A DNA stretch of 64,000 nt from Hyphomicrobiales bacterium (GTDB taxonomy: Bacteria; Pseudomonadota; Alphaproteobacteria; Rhizobiales; Rhizobiaceae): the NCBI GenBank assembly GCA_900465675.1, contig UBJR01000006.1, positions 1-64,000 of the forward strand. Reading direction: 5' to 3'. Made by a program: the position numbers and the translations under genes. This document shows positions 17,405 to 25,696 of this stretch, one piece after another. Each line of letters starts with the position of its first letter. Position 1 is the stretch's first letter. Under the pieces are notes generated by a model. It made no database searches, was not told where the DNA came from, and saw only the letters and a list, made by a program, of their open reading frames with translations.

Positions 17405-18013
17405 ATGTTTTCTGGCGCACAAATTTCCCTTTACCCGATGACCGACCGTTTCGTCGACGTCATCCTCTCGGCCCTTCCGGCCCTCGATCCCTATCGCGAA
17501 AAGCTCAGGATCGAGACCGACGACATCTCGACGCTGATCGTCGGCACGCCCGATGTGGTCTTTGCCGCGATGCGCGACCTCTATGTCAGCGGTTCGGCCG
17601 ATGGCATCCATGCGGTGCTGCGCGCTACCATCTCCCGCGGCTGCCCGGGCGAGCCTGACGATCCGATGTGCCATACCGAAGCCCTCTCGGGTCCGGTCCT
17701 GCCGCTTGCCGAGCGCAAGGCGTCAGCGCTGGAAGCCGTTGCCTCCTCGCCGGTCACTGGCCGCCAAGCGGCGGCGCAGTTCTCGCTGTATGTCATGGGC
17801 ACCGGCGATCACATGGAAGAGATCTACGGCTGCATCGACTTCCTGAAGAATTCGGGCGTTTTCGACCGCTCGAAGAATTTCTGCACCCGCGTCAAGGGCG
17901 ATGCCGGTGCGGTCTTTGCGACCATTCACGAAGCCTTCGTCCGTTTCGGTCCGCCGAATGGCCATGTGACCATCGACCTTACCGTCTCCGCCAACAGCCC
18001 GTCCGCCGTCTGA
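17405..18013 (+). CDS. ykoF: YkoF family thiamine/HMP-binding protein
   Basis: The 202-residue product matches the YkoF family, with two similar ferredoxin-like halves: GAQISLYPMTDRFVDVILSAL and AAQFSLYVMGTGDHMEEIYGCIDFL. In Bacillus the dimer binds thiamine and is linked to the ykoFEDC HMP/thiamine uptake system. Here it is the first gene after a TPP riboswitch and precedes thiX-thiZ-thiY, supporting a role in thiamine-precursor salvage. It has no signal peptide, so it acts in the cytoplasm. The gene sits 4-5 bases from the riboswitch end. Confidence 0.9.
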   Translation: MFSGAQISLYPMTDRFVDVILSALPALDPYREKLRIETDDISTLIVGTPDVVFAAMRDLYVSGSADGIHAVLRATISRGCPGEPDDPMCHTEALSGPVLPLAERKASALEAVASSPVTGRQAAAQFSLYVMGTGDHMEEIYGCIDFLKNSGVFDRSKNFCTRVKGDAGAVFATIHEAFVRFGPPNGHVTIDLTVSANSPSAV

Positions 18014-18040
18014 TCGCTGCCTCACGTTAGGAGACTGCCG

Positions 18041-18829
18041 ATGCCGCGGTTCATCCGATTGCCGGAACTTGCCATGCGTTCTGCGCCCGCCGTGCTGTCG
18101 GTCAGCGCGCTGCTGGCCATCTGGGAAGCCTATGTTGACCTTGCCGGCGTGCCGCCGACGACCCTGCCTGCGCCATCGCGCGTCATCACCCAGGCATTCG
18201 TCGAGCACGCCGCCCTGCTGAGCAACAGCTGGCCGACGCTGCAGGCGACGATCTCCGGTTTCGGCCTCTCGCTGGCAATCGCGTTCCTGTTCTCGGTCGC
18301 CATCGACTTTGCACCGCGCCTGCGCGCGGCCCTGATGCCCGTCTTCGTCATCAGCCAGACATTGCCGCTGGTCGCCATCGCGCCGCTGATCGTGCTCTGG
18401 TTCGGCTTCGGGCTGCTGCCCAAAATCCTGCTCGTCGCCCTCGTCACCTTCTTTCCGATGCTGGTGGCCCTTGCCCGCGGCTATGCAGCAGCCGAACCAG
18501 AGATCGAGGAGCTGCTGGCCTCGATGGGCGCCTCCCGCTGGAAGCGCTTCATCGTGGCGCGGCTGCCGGCGTCCCTGCCCTATTTCTTCGCCGGGCTGCG
18601 CATCTCGATCACCTACGCAGTCGTCGGCGCGATCTTTGCCGAATATGCGGGGGCCGCCCGCGGGCTCGGCATCTATATCCTCAACGCCAAGAACAATTTC
18701 CGCGCGGATCTCGTGCTTGCCGCCGTGCTCGTCAGCTCACTGCTGACACTCATCCTGTTTTCTCTGGCCGTGCTCGTCGAACGGCTCGCCATGCCCTGGC
18801 ACCGCGTCAGCCGGGACGAACGCCGATGA
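18041..18829 (+). CDS. thiX: ABC transporter permease for HMP/thiamine precursor
   Basis: The 262-residue product is a SsuC/TauC-like permease with about six membrane segments. The EAA loop reads EIEELLASMGASRWKRFIVARLPASLPYF, followed by GLRISITYAVVGAIFAEYAGA. It is the ThiX component of the ThiXYZ importer for the pyrimidine moiety of thiamine (HMP or formylaminopyrimidine). AGGAG precedes the ATG, and the stop overlaps the thiZ start by 4 bp. Assignment of substrate comes from the upstream TPP riboswitch and ykoF. Confidence 0.9.
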   Translation: MPRFIRLPELAMRSAPAVLSVSALLAIWEAYVDLAGVPPTTLPAPSRVITQAFVEHAALLSNSWPTLQATISGFGLSLAIAFLFSVAIDFAPRLRAALMPVFVISQTLPLVAIAPLIVLWFGFGLLPKILLVALVTFFPMLVALARGYAAAEPEIEELLASMGASRWKRFIVARLPASLPYFFAGLRISITYAVVGAIFAEYAGAARGLGIYILNAKNNFRADLVLAAVLVSSLLTLILFSLAVLVERLAMPWHRVSRDERR

Positions 18830-19590
18830 GTGGTCAACTTCTTCTCGATATCCGCGATCTCAGCTGCCGCCTCGGCACCGTCGATGTGCTCGATGGCATT
18901 TCGCTAGAGCTTCACGCGGGCGAATTCGTCTCGATCCTCGGCCCGTCGGGCGCCGGAAAATCCACGCTCTTCCGGATCCTGACCGGAAGCCTCGCCCAAA
19001 CAGGCGGCAGTATCCGCATGAACGGCAATGCGCTGGACTCAGAAACCCGCCCCTTCGCCTTCATGCCGCAGCGCGATGCGCTGATGCCGTGGCGGCGGCT
19101 GCTTGCCAACGCAGCGCTCGGCCTGGAGATGGCGGGGATGTCGAAACGGTACGCCGGCGCCGAAATCAGGCCGCTGCTGGCCGAATTCGGCTTGGAGGGC
19201 TTTGAACGCAGCTGGCCGCATGAACTCTCCGGCGGCATGCGCCAGCGTGTCGCCCTGCTGCGCACTATCGTCCAGCAGCGGCCGATCCTGCTCCTCGACG
19301 AACCCTTCGGCGCGCTGGATGCGCTCACCCGCTTGAAGATGCAGCGCTTTCTCGAAGCGCTCTGCCTGCGCCGGGGACTGTCGGTGATCCTGATCACCCA
19401 TGACGTGCGCGAGGCGGTGCTGCTCTCCGACCGGATCTATGTTTTCTCGCCCCGCCCCGCCCGCATCGTCCTGGAAACAGCGGTCGATCTGCCGCGCCCA
19501 CGCACCGAACCCGGCAGGCAGCGGACGGACGTCATCGCAGTCGAAAACCGCATCCTCGCAACGCTCTTCGAAGGAGAAGATCAGCCATGA
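18826..19590 (+). CDS. thiZ: ABC transporter ATPase for HMP/thiamine precursor
   Basis: The 254-residue product is the cytoplasmic ATPase ThiZ of the ThiXYZ importer. It has Walker A GPSGAGKST (about residues 43-51), a Q-loop in FMPQRDALMPWR, the signature LSGGMRQRVALLR, Walker B ILLLDEPFGALDA and the switch ITHDVREAVLLSDRIYV. It resembles nitrate/sulfonate/taurine ATPases, as expected for the family. The gene overlaps both thiX and thiY by ATGA. Confidence 0.92.
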   Translation: MSGQLLLDIRDLSCRLGTVDVLDGISLELHAGEFVSILGPSGAGKSTLFRILTGSLAQTGGSIRMNGNALDSETRPFAFMPQRDALMPWRRLLANAALGLEMAGMSKRYAGAEIRPLLAEFGLEGFERSWPHELSGGMRQRVALLRTIVQQRPILLLDEPFGALDALTRLKMQRFLEALCLRRGLSVILITHDVREAVLLSDRIYVFSPRPARIVLETAVDLPRPRTEPGRQRTDVIAVENRILATLFEGEDQP

Positions 19591-20606
19591 GCCGTCCGTC
19601 CATCACCCGCCGCACCGCGCTTGCCGGCATTCTGTCACTGGCCGCCGCACCGCTCACCGTTCGCGCCGCCGCCAACCCCAAGGTTTCGGTCGCCCTCGAT
19701 TGGACGCCGAACACCAATCACGTCGGCCTCTACGTGGCCCGTGACAGGAATTTCTACCGCGACGCCGGCCTTGATGTCGAAATTCTCCCCTACACCGACA
19801 CCTCGGCCGCAACCCTCGTTGCCAGCCGTGTCGCCGATTTCGGCGTGCTCGGCTCGATCGGCTTGATGACGCAGCGCGCCGCCGGCGCCGATCTCATCGG
19901 CACCTTCGCGATCGTTCAGAAGGAAACCGGCCGCGTCGTCTTCAAGGCCGATCGCAGCGACATCCAGACGCCGAAGGATCTGGAGGGCAAGACCTATGGC
20001 GGCTTCGGCAGCGCCTGGGAAAACGCCCTGCTTGGCTCGATGATCCGCAAAGCCGGCGGCAAGGGCGAGTTCGAGACCGTGACGCTCGGAACCTCGGCCT
20101 ACCAGGCGCTCGATAACGGCGCCGTCGATTTCACCCTCGAAGTCTATACCTGGGAAGGCGTTCAGGCCGAGTTGGAGAAAAAGGCCCAGCGTGCCTTCGT
20201 CTATGCCGATTACGGCGTGCCCGACGAACACACGGCTATTCTGGGCAGCAGCAACGCCTATCTCGCAGAAAAGCCGGACCTTGCCCGCGCCTTCATGCAG
20301 GCGACCCGCAAGGGATATGAATTCGCCGCCGATCATCCGGATGAAGCCGCCGCCATCCTGATCAAGGGATCGGACGGCGCGCTGATGAACGCCGAACTGG
20401 TGCACGCCTCGTTGAAGGCCCTCGTTGACGGCGCCTATCTGCGCACCACACCGGGCAAGGCTGGAGATATGAACCCAGCCAAGATGGCGGATATCGGCAA
20501 CTATCTCTTCGATGCCGGTATCCTGAAGGATGCCAATGGCGCACCGCTTGCCCAGCGCCCAGACTTCTCGGCGGCTTTCACCAACGGACTGCTCGCAGGA
20601 AGTTGA
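19587..20606 (+). CDS. thiY: HMP/thiamine precursor substrate-binding protein
   Basis: The 339-residue product is an NMT1/THI5-like periplasmic binding protein. The signal region SITRRTALAGILSLAAAPLTVRAAA has twin arginines. It continues with KVSVALDWTPNTNHVGLYVARDRNFYRDAGLDVEI, the diagnostic start of the ThiY family, and GGFGSAWENALLGSMI. It captures HMP or its formyl derivative for ThiXZ. It is the last gene in the ykoF-thiXZY operon, and the order XZY is common in alphaproteobacteria. Confidence 0.93.
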   Translation: MSRPSITRRTALAGILSLAAAPLTVRAAANPKVSVALDWTPNTNHVGLYVARDRNFYRDAGLDVEILPYTDTSAATLVASRVADFGVLGSIGLMTQRAAGADLIGTFAIVQKETGRVVFKADRSDIQTPKDLEGKTYGGFGSAWENALLGSMIRKAGGKGEFETVTLGTSAYQALDNGAVDFTLEVYTWEGVQAELEKKAQRAFVYADYGVPDEHTAILGSSNAYLAEKPDLARAFMQATRKGYEFAADHPDEAAAILIKGSDGALMNAELVHASLKALVDGAYLRTTPGKAGDMNPAKMADIGNYLFDAGILKDANGAPLAQRPDFSAAFTNGLLAGS

Positions 20607-20650
20607 TAGCGGCAACGCGGCGATTGTCAGCCACCGCTCTTTGCGCATAA

Positions 20651-20683
20651 CCTTGGTCCATTGCGGACCAAGGAGAAGCGTTC
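20651..20683 (+). promoter_or_regulatory. Hairpin occluding the bdhA ribosome-binding site
   Basis: CCTTGGTCC (20651-20659) and GGACCAAGG (20665-20673) form a perfect 9-bp stem with an ATTGC loop. The Shine-Dalgarno AAGGAG (20670-20675) shares four bases with the 3' arm and lies 8 bases before the bdhA ATG at 20684. In the folded state the RBS would be partly sequestered. Confidence 0.65.
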
Positions 20684-21460
20684 ATGAAGAGAACCATCGT
20701 CGTCACCGGCTCCACCAGCGGCATCGGCCTGGCGATCGCCACCGCCTTTGCCGGCAAGGGCGACAACGTCGTCATCAACGGCTTCGGAAAAGCCGAGGAA
20801 ATCAAGGCGATCACCGAGCGGCTTGAATCACTTTCGGAAGGACGCGCCCTCTATCACCCCGCCGACATGACCAAGCCCGCCGAGATCGCCGACCTGATCG
20901 AGACGGCCGCAAAGACCTTCGGCACAGTCGATGTGCTCGTCAACAATGCCGGTATCCAGCATGTCGAGAAGATCGAGGATTTCCCGATCGACAAGTGGGA
21001 CCAGATCATCGCCATCAACCTGTCGAGTTCCTTCCACACGATGCGCGCAGCCATTCCGCACATGAAGGCGAAGAAGCATGGCCGCATCATCAACATCGCC
21101 TCGGCCCACGGCCTCGTCGCCTCGCCGTTCAAATCCGCCTACGTGGCGGCGAAACATGGTATATTAGGATTAACGAAGACGGCCGCCCTGGAACTTGCTG
21201 AGTCGGGCGTCACGGTGAACGCCATCTGCCCCGGCTATGTGCTGACGCCGCTGGTCGAAAAGCAGATCCCGGATACGGCAAGGGCCCGCGGCATGACCGA
21301 GGAGCAGGTGAAGACCGAAGTGATCCTCAAGGCCCAGCCGACGCATGAATTCGTCAAGGCCGAGGAAATCGGCGCGCTGGCGCTCTACCTCGCCAGCGAC
21401 GACGCCCGGCAGGTCACCGGCACCCACATCTCGATTGACGGGGGCTGGACTGCGGCATAA
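20684..21460 (+). CDS. bdhA: D-3-hydroxybutyrate dehydrogenase
   Basis: BdhA oxidises D-3-hydroxybutyrate to acetoacetate with NAD+, a step in use of poly-3-hydroxybutyrate. The 258-residue product is a classical SDR: VTGSTSGIGLAIA (cofactor motif), NNAGIQHVEKIEDFPIDKWD, IINIASAHGLVASPFKSAYVAAKHG with catalytic Ser-Tyr-Lys, and the C-terminal GTHISIDGGWTAA. The HVEKIEDFP and AHGLVASPFKS segments are specific to this subfamily. It precedes xdhA by 29 bp on the same strand; a bdhA-xdhA2-xdhB2 operon is known from Sinorhizobium meliloti. Confidence 0.95.
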   Translation: MKRTIVVTGSTSGIGLAIATAFAGKGDNVVINGFGKAEEIKAITERLESLSEGRALYHPADMTKPAEIADLIETAAKTFGTVDVLVNNAGIQHVEKIEDFPIDKWDQIIAINLSSSFHTMRAAIPHMKAKKHGRIINIASAHGLVASPFKSAYVAAKHGILGLTKTAALELAESGVTVNAICPGYVLTPLVEKQIPDTARARGMTEEQVKTEVILKAQPTHEFVKAEEIGALALYLASDDARQVTGTHISIDGGWTAA

Positions 21461-21489
21461 CCATTAGAAAAACAACAATAAGGAACATC

Positions 21490-22956
21490 ATGAGCGACAG
21501 CATCCGCTTCATCCTCAATGGCGAGGACATCGCACTCTCTGATGTCCGCCCGACCGAGACTCTGCTCGATTTTCTGCGGTTGAAGCGCCGGCTGACCGGC
21601 ACAAAGGAAGGATGTGCAGAAGGCGATTGCGGCGCCTGCACGGTGCTGGTCGGCCGTCTCGTCGATGGTAAGCTCGCCTATGAATCCGTCAATGCCTGCA
21701 TCCGCTTCATCGGCTCGCTGAACGGCACCCATGTCGTCACTGTCGAGCATCTGGCGGCCAAGGATGGCACACTGCATCCGGTGCAGCAGGCGATGGTCGA
21801 TTACCATGGCTCGCAATGCGGCTTCTGCACGCCGGGCTTCATCATGTCGCTCTATGGCCTCTGGCTCTCCAACGACAAGCCGGGCCGCCCGCAGATCGAA
21901 AAGGCGCTGCAGGGCAATCTCTGTCGATGCACGGGCTACGAGCCGATCGTCAAGGCGGCCGAAGCCATCGCCAGGGTGCGCCCGAGCACGCTGTTCGACC
22001 CGCTCGAAAAGACCCGCTCCGACGTCGTCGCCCGCCTCTGGGCGATGCAGCCGCGCGAGACCATCACCGTCACCTCAGATGACGGCAGGCTGATGATACC
22101 CGGTTCGGTCGAGGCGCTGGCCCGTATTCTGGCGGAAGAAAAATCCGCCACCATCGTCTCCGGCTCGACCGATGTCGGGCTCTGGGTGACGAAGCAGATG
22201 CGGGCGCTGAACCCTGTCGTCTTCATCAACCACCTCAGCGAATTGCAGACGATCAAGGTCACCGACGGCGGCGTCACCTTCGGGGCAGGCGTCACCTATA
22301 CCAAGGCCTTCGAAGTGCTGGCGAAGAAGGTCCCGGCGCTTGCCGCCCTGATCAACCGCATCGGTGGCGATCAGGTGCGCAACATGGGCACCATCGGCGG
22401 CAACATCGCCAACGGCTCGCCGATCGGCGACAGCCCGCCGCCGCTGATCGCGCTCGGCGCGACGCTGAAACTGCGCTCCGCCGCCGGCACTCGCATGCTC
22501 CGGCTCGAGGACTATTTCATCGCCTATGGCAAACAGGACCGCAAACCGGGCGAATTCGTCGAAAGCGTCTTCGTGCCCTACCCCGCCGAGGGCAGCCATT
22601 TCGCCGTCTACAAAGTCACCAAGCGCCGCGACGAGGACATTACCGCCACCCTCGGCGCCTTCTACCTGACGCTCGACGACGCCGGTGACGTCAACGACAT
22701 CCGCATTGCCTTCGGCGGCATGGCGGCGACCCCGAAACGCGCCCGCACCGTCGAATCCGATCTGATGGGCAAGCCCTGGACCGAAGCCACCATCGACGCC
22801 GCCCGCGCCACCTTCGACGCCGACTTCCAGCCGCTGACCGACTGGCGCGCCACGGCGGAATACCGCCAGCTGGCGGCGAAGAACTTGCTGATGCGGTTTT
22901 ATCTGGAAACGATGGGAACGCCGGTGGAACTCAAGCGGTTCGAGGGGGTGGCGTGA
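21490..22956 (+). CDS. xdhA: Xanthine dehydrogenase small subunit (FeS/FAD)
   Basis: The 488-residue product has an N-terminal plant-type [2Fe-2S] domain (GCAEGDCGACTVL), a second [2Fe-2S] domain (CGFCTPGF, NLCRCTGYEPI), an FAD-binding domain with GGDQVRNMGTIGGNIANGSPIGDSPP, and a CO dehydrogenase flavoprotein C-terminal domain. It passes electrons from the Moco subunit to NAD+ in oxidation of hypoxanthine and xanthine to urate. It is 177 bp upstream of xdhB; that gap holds a palindromic repeat. AAGGA lies before the ATG. Confidence 0.96.
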   Translation: MSDSIRFILNGEDIALSDVRPTETLLDFLRLKRRLTGTKEGCAEGDCGACTVLVGRLVDGKLAYESVNACIRFIGSLNGTHVVTVEHLAAKDGTLHPVQQAMVDYHGSQCGFCTPGFIMSLYGLWLSNDKPGRPQIEKALQGNLCRCTGYEPIVKAAEAIARVRPSTLFDPLEKTRSDVVARLWAMQPRETITVTSDDGRLMIPGSVEALARILAEEKSATIVSGSTDVGLWVTKQMRALNPVVFINHLSELQTIKVTDGGVTFGAGVTYTKAFEVLAKKVPALAALINRIGGDQVRNMGTIGGNIANGSPIGDSPPPLIALGATLKLRSAAGTRMLRLEDYFIAYGKQDRKPGEFVESVFVPYPAEGSHFAVYKVTKRRDEDITATLGAFYLTLDDAGDVNDIRIAFGGMAATPKRARTVESDLMGKPWTEATIDAARATFDADFQPLTDWRATAEYRQLAAKNLLMRFYLETMGTPVELKRFEGVA

Positions 22957-22982
22957 TGGCGGCCTTGAAAGTCTGCGCAAGC

Positions 22983-23101
22983 AGCCCCCTCATCCGCCCT
23001 TCGGGCACCTTCTCCCCGCTGGGGAGAAGGGAAAACCGGAGCAGCGCCACACGTCCCTTCTCCCCTCGGGGAGAAGGTGGCGGCAGCCGGATGAGGGGGC
23101 C
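22983..23101. repeat. Intergenic palindromic element, family A, inside the xdh operon
   Basis: This is a near-identical copy of the element at 4023-4163: arms CCCCTCATCCG...CCTTCTCCCC at 22985-23030 and the inverse at about 23055-23100. The central spacer differs. It separates xdhA from xdhB, which are otherwise expected to be adjacent, and could form a stable hairpin in the polycistronic transcript. Confidence 0.88.
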
Positions 23102-23133
23102 ACACGCGCCCTCCCTCACGGCGGAGCATCCCC

Positions 23134-25473
23134 ATGGATAAATCCACCTTCGAAAACCCCAAAGCGATGATCTCCGGCCCGATGCACGGCTCGCTGCGCC
23201 ATGATTCAGCGCATAAGCACGTCACCGGAAGTGCCGATTATATCGACGATATTCCGGAGCCCGCGGGCCTCCTTCACGGCGCGCTCGGCACCTCGGACCG
23301 TGCCCATGCCGATATCCTCAGCATGGATCTCTCGGACGTTCGCCGCCACCCGGGCGTCGTCCTTGTCTTTACCGGCAAGGACGTGCCGGGGGTCAACGAT
23401 GTTTCCTCGAACGGCAGCCATGACGAGCCGCTGCTTGCCGAAACAAAGGTGGAATTCCACGGCCAGCCGATCTTTGCCGTCATCGCCGAAACCCGCGAGG
23501 CCGCCCGCCACGCCGCCCGCAAGGCGAAGATCGAATATCGCGACCTGCCGCACTGGAGCGACATCGACGGCGCACTGGAAAACGGCAGCCCTCTCGTCAT
23601 CACCCCGATGACGCTGAAGCGCGGTGAAGCCAAGAGCGAGATGGACAACGCCCAGCACCGGCTGCGCGGCCAGATGCGCATCGGCGGCCAGGAGCATTTC
23701 TATCTCGAGGGACATATCGCCATGGCGATCCCCGGCGAGGACGACGAGGTCACCGTCTGGTCCTCGACGCAGCACCCGAGCGAGATACAGCATATCGTCG
23801 GCCATGTGCTCAACATTCCGTCCAATGCCGTGACGGTCAACGTGCGCCGCATGGGTGGCGGCTTCGGCGGCAAGGAAACCCAGGGCAACCAGTTTGCAGC
23901 ACTCGCCGCCATCGCCGCCAAGAAGCTGAAGCGCGCCGTCAAATTCCGCCCGGATCGCGACGAGGACATGACCGCAACAGGCAAGCGCCACGATTTCCTC
24001 GTCGATTACGAGCTCGGCTTCGACGACGAAGGCCGCATCCACGCAGTCGACGCCACCTATGCGGCGCGCTGCGGTTTCTCGTCCGATCTCTCCGGGCCGG
24101 TCACCGACCGCGCGCTGTTCCACGCCGATTCCAGCTATTTCTACCCGCATGTGCATCTGCAATCGAAACCGCTGAAGACCCATACCGTCTCCAACACCGC
24201 CTTCCGTGGCTTCGGCGGTCCGCAGGGCATGCTCGGCGCCGAGCGCTTCATCGAGGAAATCGCCTATGCCACCGGCAAGGACCCGCTGGAGGTTCGCAAG
24301 CTGAATTTCTACGGCCAGCCCGGCTCCGGCCGCACGACGACGCCCTATCATCAGGAGGTCGAGGACAGCATCGTCCGGCGCATCGTCGAGGAACTCGAGG
24401 AAAGCGCCGATTACCAGGCCCGCCGCAACGCCATCATCGCCTTCAACCGCGACAGCCGCTATATCCGCAAGGGCATTGCGCTGACGCCGGTGAAATTCGG
24501 CATCTCCTTCACCATGACGGCCTTCAACCAGGCGGGCGCCCTCGTCCATATCTATCAGGACGGCTCGATCCACCTGAACCATGGCGGCACCGAGATGGGC
24601 CAGGGCCTCTATACCAAGGTGGCGCAGGTCTTGGCCGACAGTTTTCAGGTCGATATCGATCGGGTGAAGATTACCGCGACGACCACGGGCAAGGTGCCGA
24701 ACACCTCGGCAACGGCAGCCTCCTCGGGTTCCGACCTCAACGGCATGGCCGCCTATGACGCCGCCCGGCAGCTGAAGGAACGCCTCGTCGCTTTTGCTGC
24801 CGAGAAATGGAGCGTCGATCCGGCCGACGTGATCTTCCTGCCGAACCGCGTGCGCGTCGGTGAGACCGAAATCCCCTTCCCCGATTTCATCAAGCAGGCC
24901 TATTTCGCCCGCGTCCAGCTTTCGGCGGCGGGTTTCTACAAGACCCCGAAGATCCACTGGGACCGGGCCGCCGGCCGCGGCACGCCCTTCTATTATTTCG
25001 CCTATGGTGCCGCCTGCACCGAAGTCTCTATCGATACGCTGACCGGCGAATACCTCATCGACCGCACCGATATTCTCCACGATGTCGGCCGCTCGCTGAA
25101 CCCGGCGATCGATATCGGCCAGGTCGAGGGCGCCTTCGTTCAGGGCATGGGCTGGCTGACGACCGAGGAGCTCTGGTGGGACGACAAGGGGCGGCTGCGT
25201 ACCCATGCCCCCTCCACCTACAAGATCCCGCTCGCCTCCGACCGCCCGAAGGTGTTCAACGTCAAGCTGGCGGAATGGTCGGAAAACAAGGAAGCGACGA
25301 TCGGCCGCTCGAAGGCCGTCGGCGAGCCGCCGTTCATGCTGGCGATCTCGGTGCTGGAAGCGCTCTCCATGGCGGTTGCCAGCGTCGCGGATTACAGGGT
25401 CTGCCCGCGGCTTGATGCGCCTGCCACGCCTGAGCGTGTGCTGATGGCGGTCGAGCGGATGAAGATGGTGTGA
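23134..25473 (+). CDS. xdhB: Xanthine dehydrogenase molybdopterin-binding large subunit
   Basis: The 779-residue product is the molybdenum cofactor subunit. It shows HVTGSADYIDDIPEP at the start, QEHFYLEGHIAMAIP (conserved Q...E), MGGGFGGKETQ (Moco-binding GGFGGKE), NTAFRGFGGPQGM (substrate Arg), MGQGLYTKVAQ and the catalytic glutamate in KAVGEPPFMLA. It oxidises hypoxanthine and xanthine in complex with XdhA. GGAG precedes ATG 23134. Full length and intact. Confidence 0.96.
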   Translation: MDKSTFENPKAMISGPMHGSLRHDSAHKHVTGSADYIDDIPEPAGLLHGALGTSDRAHADILSMDLSDVRRHPGVVLVFTGKDVPGVNDVSSNGSHDEPLLAETKVEFHGQPIFAVIAETREAARHAARKAKIEYRDLPHWSDIDGALENGSPLVITPMTLKRGEAKSEMDNAQHRLRGQMRIGGQEHFYLEGHIAMAIPGEDDEVTVWSSTQHPSEIQHIVGHVLNIPSNAVTVNVRRMGGGFGGKETQGNQFAALAAIAAKKLKRAVKFRPDRDEDMTATGKRHDFLVDYELGFDDEGRIHAVDATYAARCGFSSDLSGPVTDRALFHADSSYFYPHVHLQSKPLKTHTVSNTAFRGFGGPQGMLGAERFIEEIAYATGKDPLEVRKLNFYGQPGSGRTTTPYHQEVEDSIVRRIVEELEESADYQARRNAIIAFNRDSRYIRKGIALTPVKFGISFTMTAFNQAGALVHIYQDGSIHLNHGGTEMGQGLYTKVAQVLADSFQVDIDRVKITATTTGKVPNTSATAASSGSDLNGMAAYDAARQLKERLVAFAAEKWSVDPADVIFLPNRVRVGETEIPFPDFIKQAYFARVQLSAAGFYKTPKIHWDRAAGRGTPFYYFAYGAACTEVSIDTLTGEYLIDRTDILHDVGRSLNPAIDIGQVEGAFVQGMGWLTTEELWWDDKGRLRTHAPSTYKIPLASDRPKVFNVKLAEWSENKEATIGRSKAVGEPPFMLAISVLEALSMAVASVADYRVCPRLDAPATPERVLMAVERMKMV

Positions 25474-25499
25474 GGGTCGGCGGGGTGGCGTTCGTGGCT

Positions 25500-25667
25500 T
25501 ACCCCCCTCTGCCCTGCCGGGCATCTCCCCCTCAAGGGGGGAGATCAGCTGGAGGCACCCGCTCGCGCCACCGCAAACACTCGACATACATTATTTGGGG
25601 AGACCGGTGCCCCCAGCCAATCTCCCCCCTTGAGGGGGAGATGTCCGGCAGGACAGAGGGGGGTACC
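25500..25667. repeat. Intergenic palindromic element, family B, inside the xdh operon
   Basis: Inverted arms CCCCCTCTGCCCTGCCGGGCA...TCTCCCCCTCAAGGGGG (from about 25502) and CCCCCTTGAGGGGGAGATGTCCGGCAGGACAGAGGGGG (to about 25664) flank a less conserved centre. The sequence is unlike family A. It fills most of the gap between xdhB and xdhC. Confidence 0.85.
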
Positions 25668-25696
25668 GCACCCTCGAACCCATCGGCCACCCAACG

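Noticed and set aside
23206..25587. 793-codon open frame antisense to xdhB
   Set aside because: Shadow of xdhB in high GC; composition not protein-like and no motif.
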